The notes beneath the pieces were generated by a model. That model did no database searches, was not told where the DNA came from, and saw only the letters and a list, made by a program, of their open reading frames with translations. Of a stretch of DNA of 6,814 bases, positions 1 through 5,050 are shown in pieces. The first letter of the stretch is position 1. Each line of letters starts with the position of its first letter. Source of the stretch: Oscillospiraceae bacterium (GTDB lineage: Bacteria > Bacillota > Clostridia > Oscillospirales > Oscillospiraceae); assembly GCA_009776905.1 (NCBI GenBank), contig WRMX01000139.1, positions 1-6,814 of the forward strand, read 5' to 3'. The position numbers were made by a program, and so were the translations under genes.

Positions 1-123
1 GAGTATAAGACGGGCAATTTTGTAGCGGGGCTGCTGTTTGAGTATGAGCGGTGGCGCGAAATGACGGAGAACCGCGACTGGTCGCAGCTTGAGAAGTCCT
101 GGTCAACGGCAAACGCAGGGTGA
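1..123 (+). CDS. 3' end of an unrecognised gene (partial, cut by window edge)
   Basis: Frame 1 is open from the first base to a TGA at 121-123 and gives 40 residues ending in LEKSWSTANAG. The piece is mostly charged and aromatic (EYERWREMTENRDW), which suggests a soluble helical C-terminus, with no membrane segment or signal. The start lies left of the window. No domain is recognisable in so short a fragment, so I give no function. It points toward the minus-strand rhuM-like gene (convergent) and is followed by a series of hairpins, one of which has a T-tract and could end its transcript. An internal ATG at 61-63 exists, but the frame is open upstream of it, so a longer gene is more likely. 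It could also be a chance open frame; residue composition argues mildly against that. Confidence 0.5.
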   Translation, partial: EYKTGNFVAGLLFEYERWREMTENRDWSQLEKSWSTANAG

Positions 124-180
124 CGCTCCGCGCACGGCGCCGGAAAACACAGGGTAACGGTAAATACAAGGAAATAGCAA

Positions 181-215
181 CAAGGCAATGGGGCGCGATG
201 CGCCCCATTGCCTTG
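181..215. repeat. Perfect 16-bp inverted repeat, possible terminator stem
   Basis: The left arm 181-196 (CAAGGCAATGGGGCGC) and right arm 200-215 are exact reverse complements around a 3-base GAT loop. The stem lies 57 bases after the stop of the partial gene. It lacks a T-tract on the plus strand, where GAATTACTG follows. On the minus strand only a mildly T-rich stretch (TTGCTATTTCC) follows. It may be a transcript-end stem or mRNA-stabilising hairpin for either convergent unit, or a mobile palindrome. The geometry is certain; the role is not. Confidence 0.75.
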
Positions 216-222
216 GAATTAC

Positions 223-239
223 TGAATTGTTACAATTCA
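223..239. repeat. Perfect 7-bp inverted repeat
   Basis: TGAATTG (223-229), loop TTA, CAATTCA (233-239). It is an AT-rich hairpin 7 bases after the larger 181-215 stem and 5 bases before the next one. The function is unknown. It is part of the run of hairpins in this gap. Confidence 0.6.
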
Positions 240-244
240 CGGGC

Positions 245-267
245 ACTGCAATATTTGCAGTATTTTT
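245..267 (+). terminator. Possible intrinsic terminator: short hairpin plus T-tract
   Basis: ACTGCAA (245-251), loop TAT (252-254) and TTGCAGT (255-261) form a perfect 7-bp stem, followed by A and five T residues at 263-267. This is the only hairpin in the gap with a proper T-tract on the plus strand, so it is the best candidate to end the transcript of the gene finishing at 123. The stem is AT-rich and thus weak, and it lies about 120 bases beyond the stop codon, which lowers confidence. Confidence 0.4.
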
Positions 268-345
268 GTAGGGACGACCGCCCCCGGTCGTCCTTTGTGC
301 GGTTTATACGGCACAATCGGATGGTCGGGGGTGACCATCCCTACA
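267..345. repeat. REP/BIME-like element: two inverted GTAG-headed hairpins
   Basis: The element is bounded by 8-base terminal inverted repeats, TGTAGGGA (267-274) and TCCCTACA (338-345). On the plus strand GTAG (268-271) is followed directly by a 9-bp hairpin, GGACGACCG (272-280), loop CCCC, CGGTCGTCC (285-293). On the minus strand GTAG (344-341) is followed directly by an 8-bp hairpin with arms at 340-333 and 326-319 and a 6-base loop. A GTAG tetranucleotide at the foot of a palindrome, in opposed pairs, is the known layout of REP sequences and BIMEs moved by REP-associated tyrosine transposases. A small MITE is the alternative. No transposase is present in the window. Confidence 0.65.
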
Positions 346-463
346 ACGAACTGCACATGATCGAACACAAAACGCTATTCTGCAAACACCGTGAACAGTA
401 ACTTTCGGCGTTTCGGGCGGGTTTTCGTTGACATTGTGCGAGTTTAGTGTTTGAAGGATTACA

Positions 464-1480
464 TCATTCTTTCGATTTTGTCGCCTCATTCAAATCATCA
501 ATTACGGAATCATCATCGTTATCCAGTTCGGGCATTTTCAATATGCGCGTATTGTACTTGGCGTATTCAGTAAGGGCGCGGCGCTCCATATCCGCATTGG
601 ATACCTTGCCTCTTCCTTGTAAGATATTTCTTTTGCGGAAGGTCAGAAACTCGTCAAGCGATGCAATCCAATCTTTCATATACATCGGGATTTTTTGCCG
701 CGCCATATCCTCGGCGTGGTCGAGAAACATTGTGACTATACGGTTTAGGTCTTCCAATTCGTCGCGTTCTAAATAATTTTTCGCAATCGTTACGTCCGAC
801 TGAAGCACATGCTCCCCTGAATATGTGGTCAGACCCATGTTCGTTTTTTCAGAATCAGCACGGCTGACGATAAGCTCGGCGGCGGTCATACCGTGAACGG
901 CGTAATGGAGTTTGTTTTGCACTGTTGCAAAAAATTCTTTCGTCATTTCCAGTTTCGGATCATAATCAACAGAGAGTGCGTATATGTCCCTGACTTTCAT
1001 GTAAAATCGTTTTTCCGACGCACGGATGTCACGGATGCGGGCGAGCAGTTCATCAAAATAATCATCGCCGAACTGCTTTGGATTTTTCAGCCGGGCATCG
1101 TTTAGCGCGAACCCTTTTTTCATATACTCAGTCAAGACGCCGGTTGCCCAATTTCTGAACTGCATACCAATATGAGAACGCACACGGTAGCCGATGGCGA
1201 GGATCATATCGAGGTTGTAGTATTTTACTGAGCGTCTGACTGTGCGGCTGCCCTCGTTTTGAACTTGTAAGGATTGCTTACAAGTTGCCGCCTCGGTCAG
1301 TTCGCAGTCCTTGTAAATGTTTTTTGTGTGCATGATTATGTTCTGCGCCGTGGTCTGATAGAGTTCGGCAATTAACGCCTGGGAAAGCCAGACAGTTCCG
1401 TCTTCAAGGTACACATCTATCTTTGTATCACCGCTCTCGGATTGGTATATTAGTATTTCGCCTTTTTGCAGTTCGTCCAT
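464..1480 (-). CDS. RhuM-family protein (COG3943 / Virulence_RhuM)
   Basis: The product is a 338-residue cytoplasmic protein, close to the family's usual size. The family takes its name from rhuM in Salmonella pathogenicity island 3; its biochemical role is not settled, and members often sit in genomic islands. Typical stretches are visible: EDGTVWLSQALIAELY (about 26-41), which resembles a helix-turn-helix-like entry; YYNLDMILAIGYRVRS (87-102); FRNWATGVLTEYMKKGFALND (108-128); MTAAELIVSRAD (198-209); and KNYLERDELEDLNRIVTMFLD (234-254). The C-terminus (about 318-338) is an acidic tail. The ATG at 1480 is preceded by AGGAG at 1487-1491 with a 6-base gap. A TATAAT box and leader hairpin lie upstream, so it is probably transcribed separately from thpR. 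I am sure of the family but make no claim on activity. Confidence 0.9.
   Translation of the reverse strand: MDELQKGEILIYQSESGDTKIDVYLEDGTVWLSQALIAELYQTTAQNIIMHTKNIYKDCELTEAATCKQSLQVQNEGSRTVRRSVKYYNLDMILAIGYRVRSHIGMQFRNWATGVLTEYMKKGFALNDARLKNPKQFGDDYFDELLARIRDIRASEKRFYMKVRDIYALSVDYDPKLEMTKEFFATVQNKLHYAVHGMTAAELIVSRADSEKTNMGLTTYSGEHVLQSDVTIAKNYLERDELEDLNRIVTMFLDHAEDMARQKIPMYMKDWIASLDEFLTFRKRNILQGRGKVSNADMERRALTEYAKYNTRILKMPELDNDDDSVIDDLNEATKSKE
1262..1286. repeat. Perfect 10-bp inverted repeat inside the RhuM gene
   Basis: AACTTGTAAG (1262-1271), GATTG loop, CTTACAAGTT (1277-1286). It falls over codons for about residues 65-73 (ATCKQSLQV), a stretch that from memory looks normal for the RhuM family. 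It therefore may be chance or an mRNA hairpin rather than an insertion. Confidence 0.5.
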
Positions 1481-1527
1481 TTTATGCTCCTATAACTTCG
1501 TTCTAACCTTCGCTCATTCGGTCATGG

Positions 1528-1541
1528 CCGAGCAAGCTCGG
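1528..1541 (-). promoter_or_regulatory. Hairpin in the RhuM mRNA leader
   Basis: On the minus strand CCGAG, CTTG loop, CTCGG forms a short GC stem closed by a CUUG tetraloop, a loop type known to be stable in RNA. It lies between the proposed TATAAT box (1563-1568) and the AGGAG site (1487-1491), so it would be in the 5' leader. The flanking minus-strand sequence repeats GACCGA and ATGAG motifs. There is no T-tract after it, so it is not an obvious terminator of thpR. The role is unknown. Confidence 0.45.
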
Positions 1542-1562
1542 TCGCGAATCTCATTTCGCTTG

Positions 1563-1568
1563 ATTATA
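1563..1568 (-). promoter_or_regulatory. -10 box (TATAAT) for the RhuM gene
   Basis: The minus strand reads TATAAT exactly. With 17-18 bases of spacing the upstream hexamer is only a poor match to TTGACA (TGAATT or ATGAAT), and there is no extended TG. A start near 1556 would give a leader of about 75 bases containing the 1528-1541 hairpin. The 144-base gap after thpR makes a separate promoter reasonable. The box overlaps the TAA (1566-1564) of the reading-frame remnant noted after thpR. Confidence 0.45.
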
Positions 1569-1624
1569 GTAAACTCACACTCCAGAATTCATCGGCACAG
1601 CGGAGGATGTAGTACCATCGCTCG

Positions 1625-2242
1625 TCAATGTTTTTTCACTTCGTCAGAATCTTCATGTGATGGGTAAAGCCTACCCTGAAAAATGCTGATGCTTTGGTCT
1701 TCATTAATTCGCCAGTTGGCAACTGGCGAATTTTCGCGCCTGAATATGGACGAATATGTCAGCTTGCCTCTTATACGCTCCGACTTCATAAGGTCAATCG
1801 CGCTGACCATTTCACCGAATGGCTCTATATCCCACGGCTTCGCAACCGTAACGACTTCGCGGCCTAGCGTTACATGCGGGCTATATTTTCTGCGTTTAAG
1901 AGCAAAACCGGCTTCGGTGAGATTGTCCGTCAAATCCTGTTGTAATCTTATAAGCTGTTCGCTTTCTTGCAGCCCCGCCCACCATATATCGCCGCCGTTG
2001 CGTTTAAATCGCCCAATGCGATCAACATGAACGGGGAATTGTCCAAAGCTGCTTGCTTCCATGGCCGCTCTCGCATCGGCGCCCTGCTTCTCATCGCATT
2101 CGCCTAGGAACGCAAGCGTCAGATGCAGGTTTTCCTGCGCGGAATAGTTCCCGCGTTCTGACTTGGCGCTCAGCTCATCGCGCAAGGCAAGCAGGCGAGC
2201 ACGAGTTTCGTTATTGAAATTGATCGCTACAAACAAACGCAT
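1625..2242 (-). CDS. thpR: RNA 2',3'-cyclic phosphodiesterase, ThpR/LigT (2H) family
   Basis: This 205-residue cytoplasmic enzyme of the 2H phosphoesterase family hydrolyses 2',3'-cyclic phosphate ends of RNA to 2'-phosphate; family members were first known for 2'-5' RNA ligation in vitro. Both catalytic HxTx motifs are intact: HLTL (H40, T42) and HVTL (H123, T125). MRLFVAINF at the start and LMKSERIRGKLTY (151-163) are family-typical. I start at ATG 2242 because AGAGG (2251-2255) sits 8 bases upstream; a TTG six bases earlier would be only 2 bases from it. The gene lies 12 bases after the ATPase stop, and that stop codon overlaps its ribosome binding site, so the two are probably cotranscribed. 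The core ends near residue 170. The last 35 residues are not family-like and begin in a 27-base palindrome. Confidence 0.9.
   Translation of the reverse strand: MRLFVAINFNNETRARLLALRDELSAKSERGNYSAQENLHLTLAFLGECDEKQGADARAAMEASSFGQFPVHVDRIGRFKRNGGDIWWAGLQESEQLIRLQQDLTDNLTEAGFALKRRKYSPHVTLGREVVTVAKPWDIEPFGEMVSAIDLMKSERIRGKLTYSSIFRRENSPVANWRINEDQSISIFQGRLYPSHEDSDEVKKH
1706..1732. repeat. 27-base perfect palindrome within the thpR coding end
   Basis: AATTCGCCAGTT (1706-1717), GGC, AACTGGCGAATT (1721-1732) is a perfect 12-bp stem with a 3-base loop. It is in frame in thpR and encodes residues 171-179 (NSPVANWRI), exactly where the conserved phosphodiesterase core stops. This looks like a dispersed palindromic repeat that landed at the 3' end of the gene and extended the protein. 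Its genome copy number cannot be seen here. Confidence 0.7.
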
Positions 2243-2250
2243 ATGCAATA

Positions 2251-2255
2251 CCTCT
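2251..2255 (-). promoter_or_regulatory. Ribosome binding site deciding the thpR start
   Basis: AGAGG on the minus strand, 8 bases from ATG 2242 and overlapping the last base of the ATPase TAA. It favours ATG 2242 over the in-frame TTG at 2248 and supports translational coupling to the ATPase. Confidence 0.65.
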
Positions 2256-3550
2256 TACAAACAAAATGCTGCATATAGTGGAACAGTCTTTTTACCATCG
2301 ATAAAGCCAAAATTCTTTGTTGATAGCTTTACTGAGTATGCGGGTTTATATGAATCAATATATACAGTCAGGCTCTTAGCCTTTGTGTTTTCGGCGGACT
2401 TGACCTCAATAGGTATTACTTTCCCATCGCGTTGAATCACGAAATCAACCTCCGCTCCGCGGTCGCTCATCCAATAATAGCATGGGTAACCGTTTGTAGT
2501 CAGCTGGCCGCAAACATAGTTTTCGATCATACCGCCTTTAAAATCATCTATTTCGCCGGAATGGAACAATACATCTTCTACTACGACATTCTTCTTAGCG
2601 CACAGCAAACCTAAATCGGAAACATAGATTTTGAATGAATCAATATCACGGTAGTTTTCAAGCGGTTTGGTCGGATGCTCCACCCGATGTATACGGGTCA
2701 CTATGCCGGACAGCGCCAGCCATTCAATTGCGTTTTCAAATTCGGCAGCTCTAGCGCCAGTCTTTATTAGCTTATACTGGAACCTGGTGTTCTTCTTTGA
2801 AAGCTGTACCGTGATATTATCGTAGACAAGCCGTGTCTTTTTTATCTCGTTATCTTTGTTGTATTTGCTCATATCGTTTAGATAGCTTTCCAGTATCAAC
2901 GACTGTGTGTGACGTAACAGGATAAAATCTTTTGTTGAGATATACTTTTCCACGCACTCCGGCATACCGCCCACAACAAGATACTGACGGTAATAAGACA
3001 GCGCCGCGTCATGCAATGCTGCGGGCATGGGTGTATCAGTTTCAAAACATTCACGGATTTGCGTGGCAAGCTCCTGCTCACCAAAGGCAAGTAAAAATTC
3101 TTCCATGTCCATTGGGAATAGCGTTTTGATGTCAACTTTGCCAACAGGAAATGAAAACGCTTCACGATTGACCGCCACACCCAGCAAACTTCCTGCGACA
3201 ATGACATGGTATTCCGGCGCAAGCTCATAAAAGTATTTTAGTGAAGTCAGCGCTCGTTCACAAAGCTGTACTTCGTCAAACACAATTAGCGTCTTTTCCT
3301 TTATTATAGTTTGCTTGCAGATACGAGAGAGAAGTGGTATGAGGTTTGCAGGTTCGATGCTCTCATCAAAGGTTTTTATTAGGCTAGGCGTAGTTTCAAA
3401 ATTGAAATAGGCAACATTGGCGTATTGCTCCCGCCCGAAAGCAAGGATAGAATATGTCTTGCCGGTCTGCCGTGCTCCTTGCAAAATCAACGGTTTGCGA
3501 TATTGGCTGTTTTTCCATTCGAAGAGATATTTTGTGATCTTCCGCTCCAT
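2255..3550 (-). CDS. AAA+ ATPase with C-terminal DUF4143 domain (COG1373 type)
   Basis: The product is 431 residues, a usual length for this family, with no signal or membrane segment. The N-terminal AAA_14-type ATPase has Walker A GARQTGKT (25-32), Walker B LIVFDE (88-93, D92 and E93) and a sensor-like VIVAGSLLG (116-124). GGMPECV (194-200) marks the middle region. The C-terminal DUF4143 part has RGAEVDFVI (364-372) followed by IPIEVKS (379-385). The D369, E382 and K384 spacing fits a PD-(D/E)xK nuclease-like fold, and all three residues are present. Biochemical function is unestablished for most of this family. The start ATG has AGGAGG at 3559-3564 with an 8-base gap. It is the first gene of a likely two-gene transcript with thpR and has its own strong AT-rich promoter. 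Codon use is more A/T-ending than in potABC, which hints at acquisition. Confidence 0.9.
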   Translation of the reverse strand: MERKITKYLFEWKNSQYRKPLILQGARQTGKTYSILAFGREQYANVAYFNFETTPSLIKTFDESIEPANLIPLLSRICKQTIIKEKTLIVFDEVQLCERALTSLKYFYELAPEYHVIVAGSLLGVAVNREAFSFPVGKVDIKTLFPMDMEEFLLAFGEQELATQIRECFETDTPMPAALHDAALSYYRQYLVVGGMPECVEKYISTKDFILLRHTQSLILESYLNDMSKYNKDNEIKKTRLVYDNITVQLSKKNTRFQYKLIKTGARAAEFENAIEWLALSGIVTRIHRVEHPTKPLENYRDIDSFKIYVSDLGLLCAKKNVVVEDVLFHSGEIDDFKGGMIENYVCGQLTTNGYPCYYWMSDRGAEVDFVIQRDGKVIPIEVKSAENTKAKSLTVYIDSYKPAYSVKLSTKNFGFIDGKKTVPLYAAFCL

Positions 3551-3579
3551 ACCGGCAACCTCCTGTAGTTATATAGCAT

Positions 3580-3608
3580 AATATACACTATATTCATGCA
3601 AATATCAA
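3580..3608 (-). promoter_or_regulatory. Promoter of the ATPase-thpR unit
   Basis: On the minus strand, -35 TTGATA (3608-3603) and -10 TATATT (3585-3580) are each one base from the sigma-A consensus and are separated by exactly 17 bases. The predicted start is about 20 bases before the AGGAGG site, giving a short leader. The region is very AT-rich. Confidence 0.65.
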
Positions 3609-3613
3609 GTGTA
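3584..3613. promoter_or_regulatory. Possible operator: dyad over the ATPase promoter
   Basis: TACACT (3584-3589) and AGTGTA (3608-3613) form a dyad centred at 3598.5 that overlaps both the -10 and -35 hexamers of the minus-strand promoter. Flanking ATATA tracts are similar on both sides but out of register by one base. A repressor site is plausible, but AT-rich sequence yields such dyads by chance. Confidence 0.3.
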
Positions 3614-3775
3614 ATATATACCAATATAACATTAGACGACACGAATAAACCGCACAAATATATAAATGAAAATCGTCCCCGTGCTCACTCCCCACGCTCA
3701 GCCCCTCGCGCTCATATATCCAAATCGCGTATGTGCTTATGCATTCGCTAACATTTTGAGATGACAATTATGCTA

Positions 3776-3804
3776 TTGACAATCGCATTCATAAAATATA
3801 TAAT
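3776..3804 (+). promoter_or_regulatory. Consensus promoter of potABC
   Basis: TTGACA (3776-3781), 17 bases, TATAAT (3799-3804): both hexamers and the spacing match the sigma-A consensus perfectly. Transcription would start near 3811, leaving a leader of about 76 bases before the GTG of potA. TGACAAT also occurs 15 bases upstream (3762-3768) as a direct repeat of the -35 region (3777-3783). Confidence 0.8.
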
Positions 3805-3815
3805 CCGACATGGTT

Positions 3816-3871
3816 AACGCAGTCCGCTCCGTACGTACCCACGTCCAATCAACGCGAAGCCCGCTCCGACG
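3816..3871 (+). repeat. Imperfect direct repeat in the potA leader
   Basis: AACGC-AGTCCGCTCCGTACG (3816-3835) is echoed by AACGCGAAGCCCGCTCCGACG (3851-3871), sharing AACGC, CCGCTCCG and ACG with small indels at a period of about 35 bases. The second copy ends immediately before the AAGGGGGG ribosome binding site. It may be a binding site or a folding element in the leader, or simply a duplication. Confidence 0.45.
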
Positions 3872-3879
3872 AAGGGGGG
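3872..3879 (+). promoter_or_regulatory. Ribosome binding site deciding the GTG start of potA
   Basis: AAGGGGGG lies 7 bases before GTG 3887-3889. There is no in-frame ATG at a better distance, and the protein from this GTG begins with the family-typical LIRLANCTMAFD, so the GTG start is well supported. Confidence 0.6.
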
Positions 3880-3886
3880 TAGATAG

Positions 3887-5050
3887 GTGTCCAAAGAGTT
3901 GATACGCTTGGCAAACTGCACGATGGCGTTTGACGAAGAAGTTGTTTTAAACAACATGAACCTCCACATAAACGACAAAGAATTCCTCACACTACTCGGT
4001 CCGAGCGGTTGCGGCAAAACAACGACGCTCAGGATCATTGGCGGTTTCCAGAAGCCGACTTCCGGAGACGTCTTTTTTGACGGTGTGAGGATTAATGACG
4101 TTCCGCCCCATAAACGCATGGTCAATACCGTCTTTCAAAAATACGCCCTCTTCACTCACCTCAACGTTTTTGACAACGTGGCCTTCGGCCTCAAACTCCA
4201 GCGCCCCGACGGCAACAAACTTGAAAAAAGCGAGATAACAAAACGAGCGATGGACATGCTCGAGGTCGTCAGCCTCAAAGGGTTTGAAAAACGAGCCGTC
4301 TCCACGCTCTCCGGCGGCCAGCAGCAGCGCGTCGCCATAGCGCGCGCCCTTGTAAACCACCCGAAGGTCCTCCTGCTGGACGAACCGCTCGGCGCTCTCG
4401 ACATGCGCCTCCGCAAAGACATGCAGAACGAGCTCAAAAGCATCCAGCAAGTGACGGGCATCACGTTCGTATACGTGACCCACGACCAGGAAGAGGCCCT
4501 CGCAATGTCAGACACCGTCGTCGTCATGGAGAGCGGCGTGATCCAGCAAGTCGGCACGCCCGAAGACATATATAACGAGCCGAAAAACGCGTTCGTCGCG
4601 GACTTTATCGGCGAAAGCAACATCGTTGACGGCATAATGCTCGCGGATGGCCTCGTTGAAATATTCGGTCGCAAATTCAAGTGCCTCGACTCCGGTTTCG
4701 CATCAAGGGAGCCTGTCGATGTCGTCATCCGCCCCGAGGACGTGGATATCGTCGACGTCAAGGATGGCGTCCTGACGGGCACCGTCACCAACATTACGTT
4801 CCGAGGCGTGCTATACGACATCATCGTTGATTTCAAAGGATTCAAATGGCTCATCCAAACGACCGACCTCAGCCCAATAGGGTCGGTGATAGGCATAAAG
4901 ATCGACCCTGACGGCATCCATATAATGAAAAAGAGCGCTTTCTCCGGCATGTTCGGCGATTACAGCTCATACAGCGCCGAATATGACGAAATCGGCGATG
5001 CGGAATACGAGTACGAGCCCGAGAGCACGGAGGATGGCTATGAAACCTAA
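3887..5050 (+). CDS. potA: Spermidine/putrescine ABC transporter ATP-binding protein PotA
   Basis: This 387-residue ATPase powers polyamine import at the inner face of the membrane. Walker A GPSGCGKT (38-45), Q-loop Q84, signature LSGGQ (141-145), Walker B VLLLDE (161-166), D-loop GALD and switch H199 (VTHDQEEAL) are all intact. A TOBE-type regulatory domain follows at about 278-347 (VVIRPEDVDIV near its start). The start is GTG at 3887 with AAGGGGGG 7 bases upstream. The last 30 or so residues form an acidic, tyrosine-rich tail (for example YSAEYDEIGDAEYEYEPES) not usual in the family. The gene overlaps potB by 11 bases and heads the operon behind a consensus promoter. The ATPase alone could belong to other CUT1/Pot/Fbp-type importers, but the PotB/PotC partners support polyamines. 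Codons favour C endings, unlike the minus-strand block. Confidence 0.93.
   Translation: MSKELIRLANCTMAFDEEVVLNNMNLHINDKEFLTLLGPSGCGKTTTLRIIGGFQKPTSGDVFFDGVRINDVPPHKRMVNTVFQKYALFTHLNVFDNVAFGLKLQRPDGNKLEKSEITKRAMDMLEVVSLKGFEKRAVSTLSGGQQQRVAIARALVNHPKVLLLDEPLGALDMRLRKDMQNELKSIQQVTGITFVYVTHDQEEALAMSDTVVVMESGVIQQVGTPEDIYNEPKNAFVADFIGESNIVDGIMLADGLVEIFGRKFKCLDSGFASREPVDVVIRPEDVDIVDVKDGVLTGTVTNITFRGVLYDIIVDFKGFKWLIQTTDLSPIGSVIGIKIDPDGIHIMKKSAFSGMFGDYSSYSAEYDEIGDAEYEYEPESTEDGYET
5029..5033 (+). promoter_or_regulatory. Ribosome binding site deciding the potB start
   Basis: GGAGG lies inside the end of potA. The ATG at 5034 touches it with no gap, while the ATG at 5040 has a 6-base gap, so 5040 is the likely start. 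Longer in-frame starts back to 4983 would add residues that do not look like a PotB N-terminus. Confidence 0.7.

Larger units (their letters stand above)
124..463. other. Gene-free intergenic stretch rich in hairpins
   Basis: This 340-base gap lies between two convergent genes. It holds perfect inverted repeats at 181-215, 223-239, 245-261, 272-293 and 319-340, listed separately. A plus-strand open frame from GTG at 120 to 401 runs straight through all of these palindromes, has no ribosome binding site and gives an unconvincing protein, so I do not call it. From 346 to 463 I see nothing definable. Confidence 0.7.
3551..3886. other. Divergent intergenic region between the ATPase gene and potA
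   Basis: This 336-base gap holds the ribosome binding site and promoter of the minus-strand ATPase unit (3559-3608) and the promoter, leader repeat and ribosome binding site of potA (3776-3880). The two promoters are about 170 bases apart and need not interfere. Between 3620 and 3760 I see no supported gene or RNA; the sequence shifts there from very AT-rich to mixed composition. Confidence 0.7.

Noticed and set aside
120..401. Plus-strand open frame of 93 codons after the partial gene
   Set aside because: It begins at a GTG overlapping the previous stop, has no ribosome binding site, runs through five palindromes and shows no recognisable domain.
428..456. TTGACA at 428-433 as a plus-strand promoter
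   Set aside because: The hexamer 17 bases downstream is TTGAAG, which is not a -10 box, and no plus-strand gene follows.
1634..1640. Programmed -1 frameshift at A AAA AAC near the thpR stop
   Set aside because: The heptamer is not in the register needed for -1 slippage from the thpR frame; the downstream open frame is +1, and no strong stimulatory structure follows closely.
2243..2248. TTG at 2248 as the thpR start
   Set aside because: It is only 2 bases from the AGAGG site; ATG 2242 is 8 bases away and gives the family-typical MRLFVAINF.
4156..4950. Long minus-strand open frame across potA (264 codons), and similar ones at 4869-5549 and 5261-5800
   Set aside because: They are antisense shadows of clearly real, GC-rich potA and potB, with no binding sites and low-complexity, Arg/Ser/Met-rich products.
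4983..5039. Earlier start for potB at ATG 4983
   Set aside because: It adds 19 residues (MTKSAMRNTSTSPRARRMA) unlike a PotB N-terminus, whereas GGAGG at 5029-5033 is correctly placed for ATG 5040.
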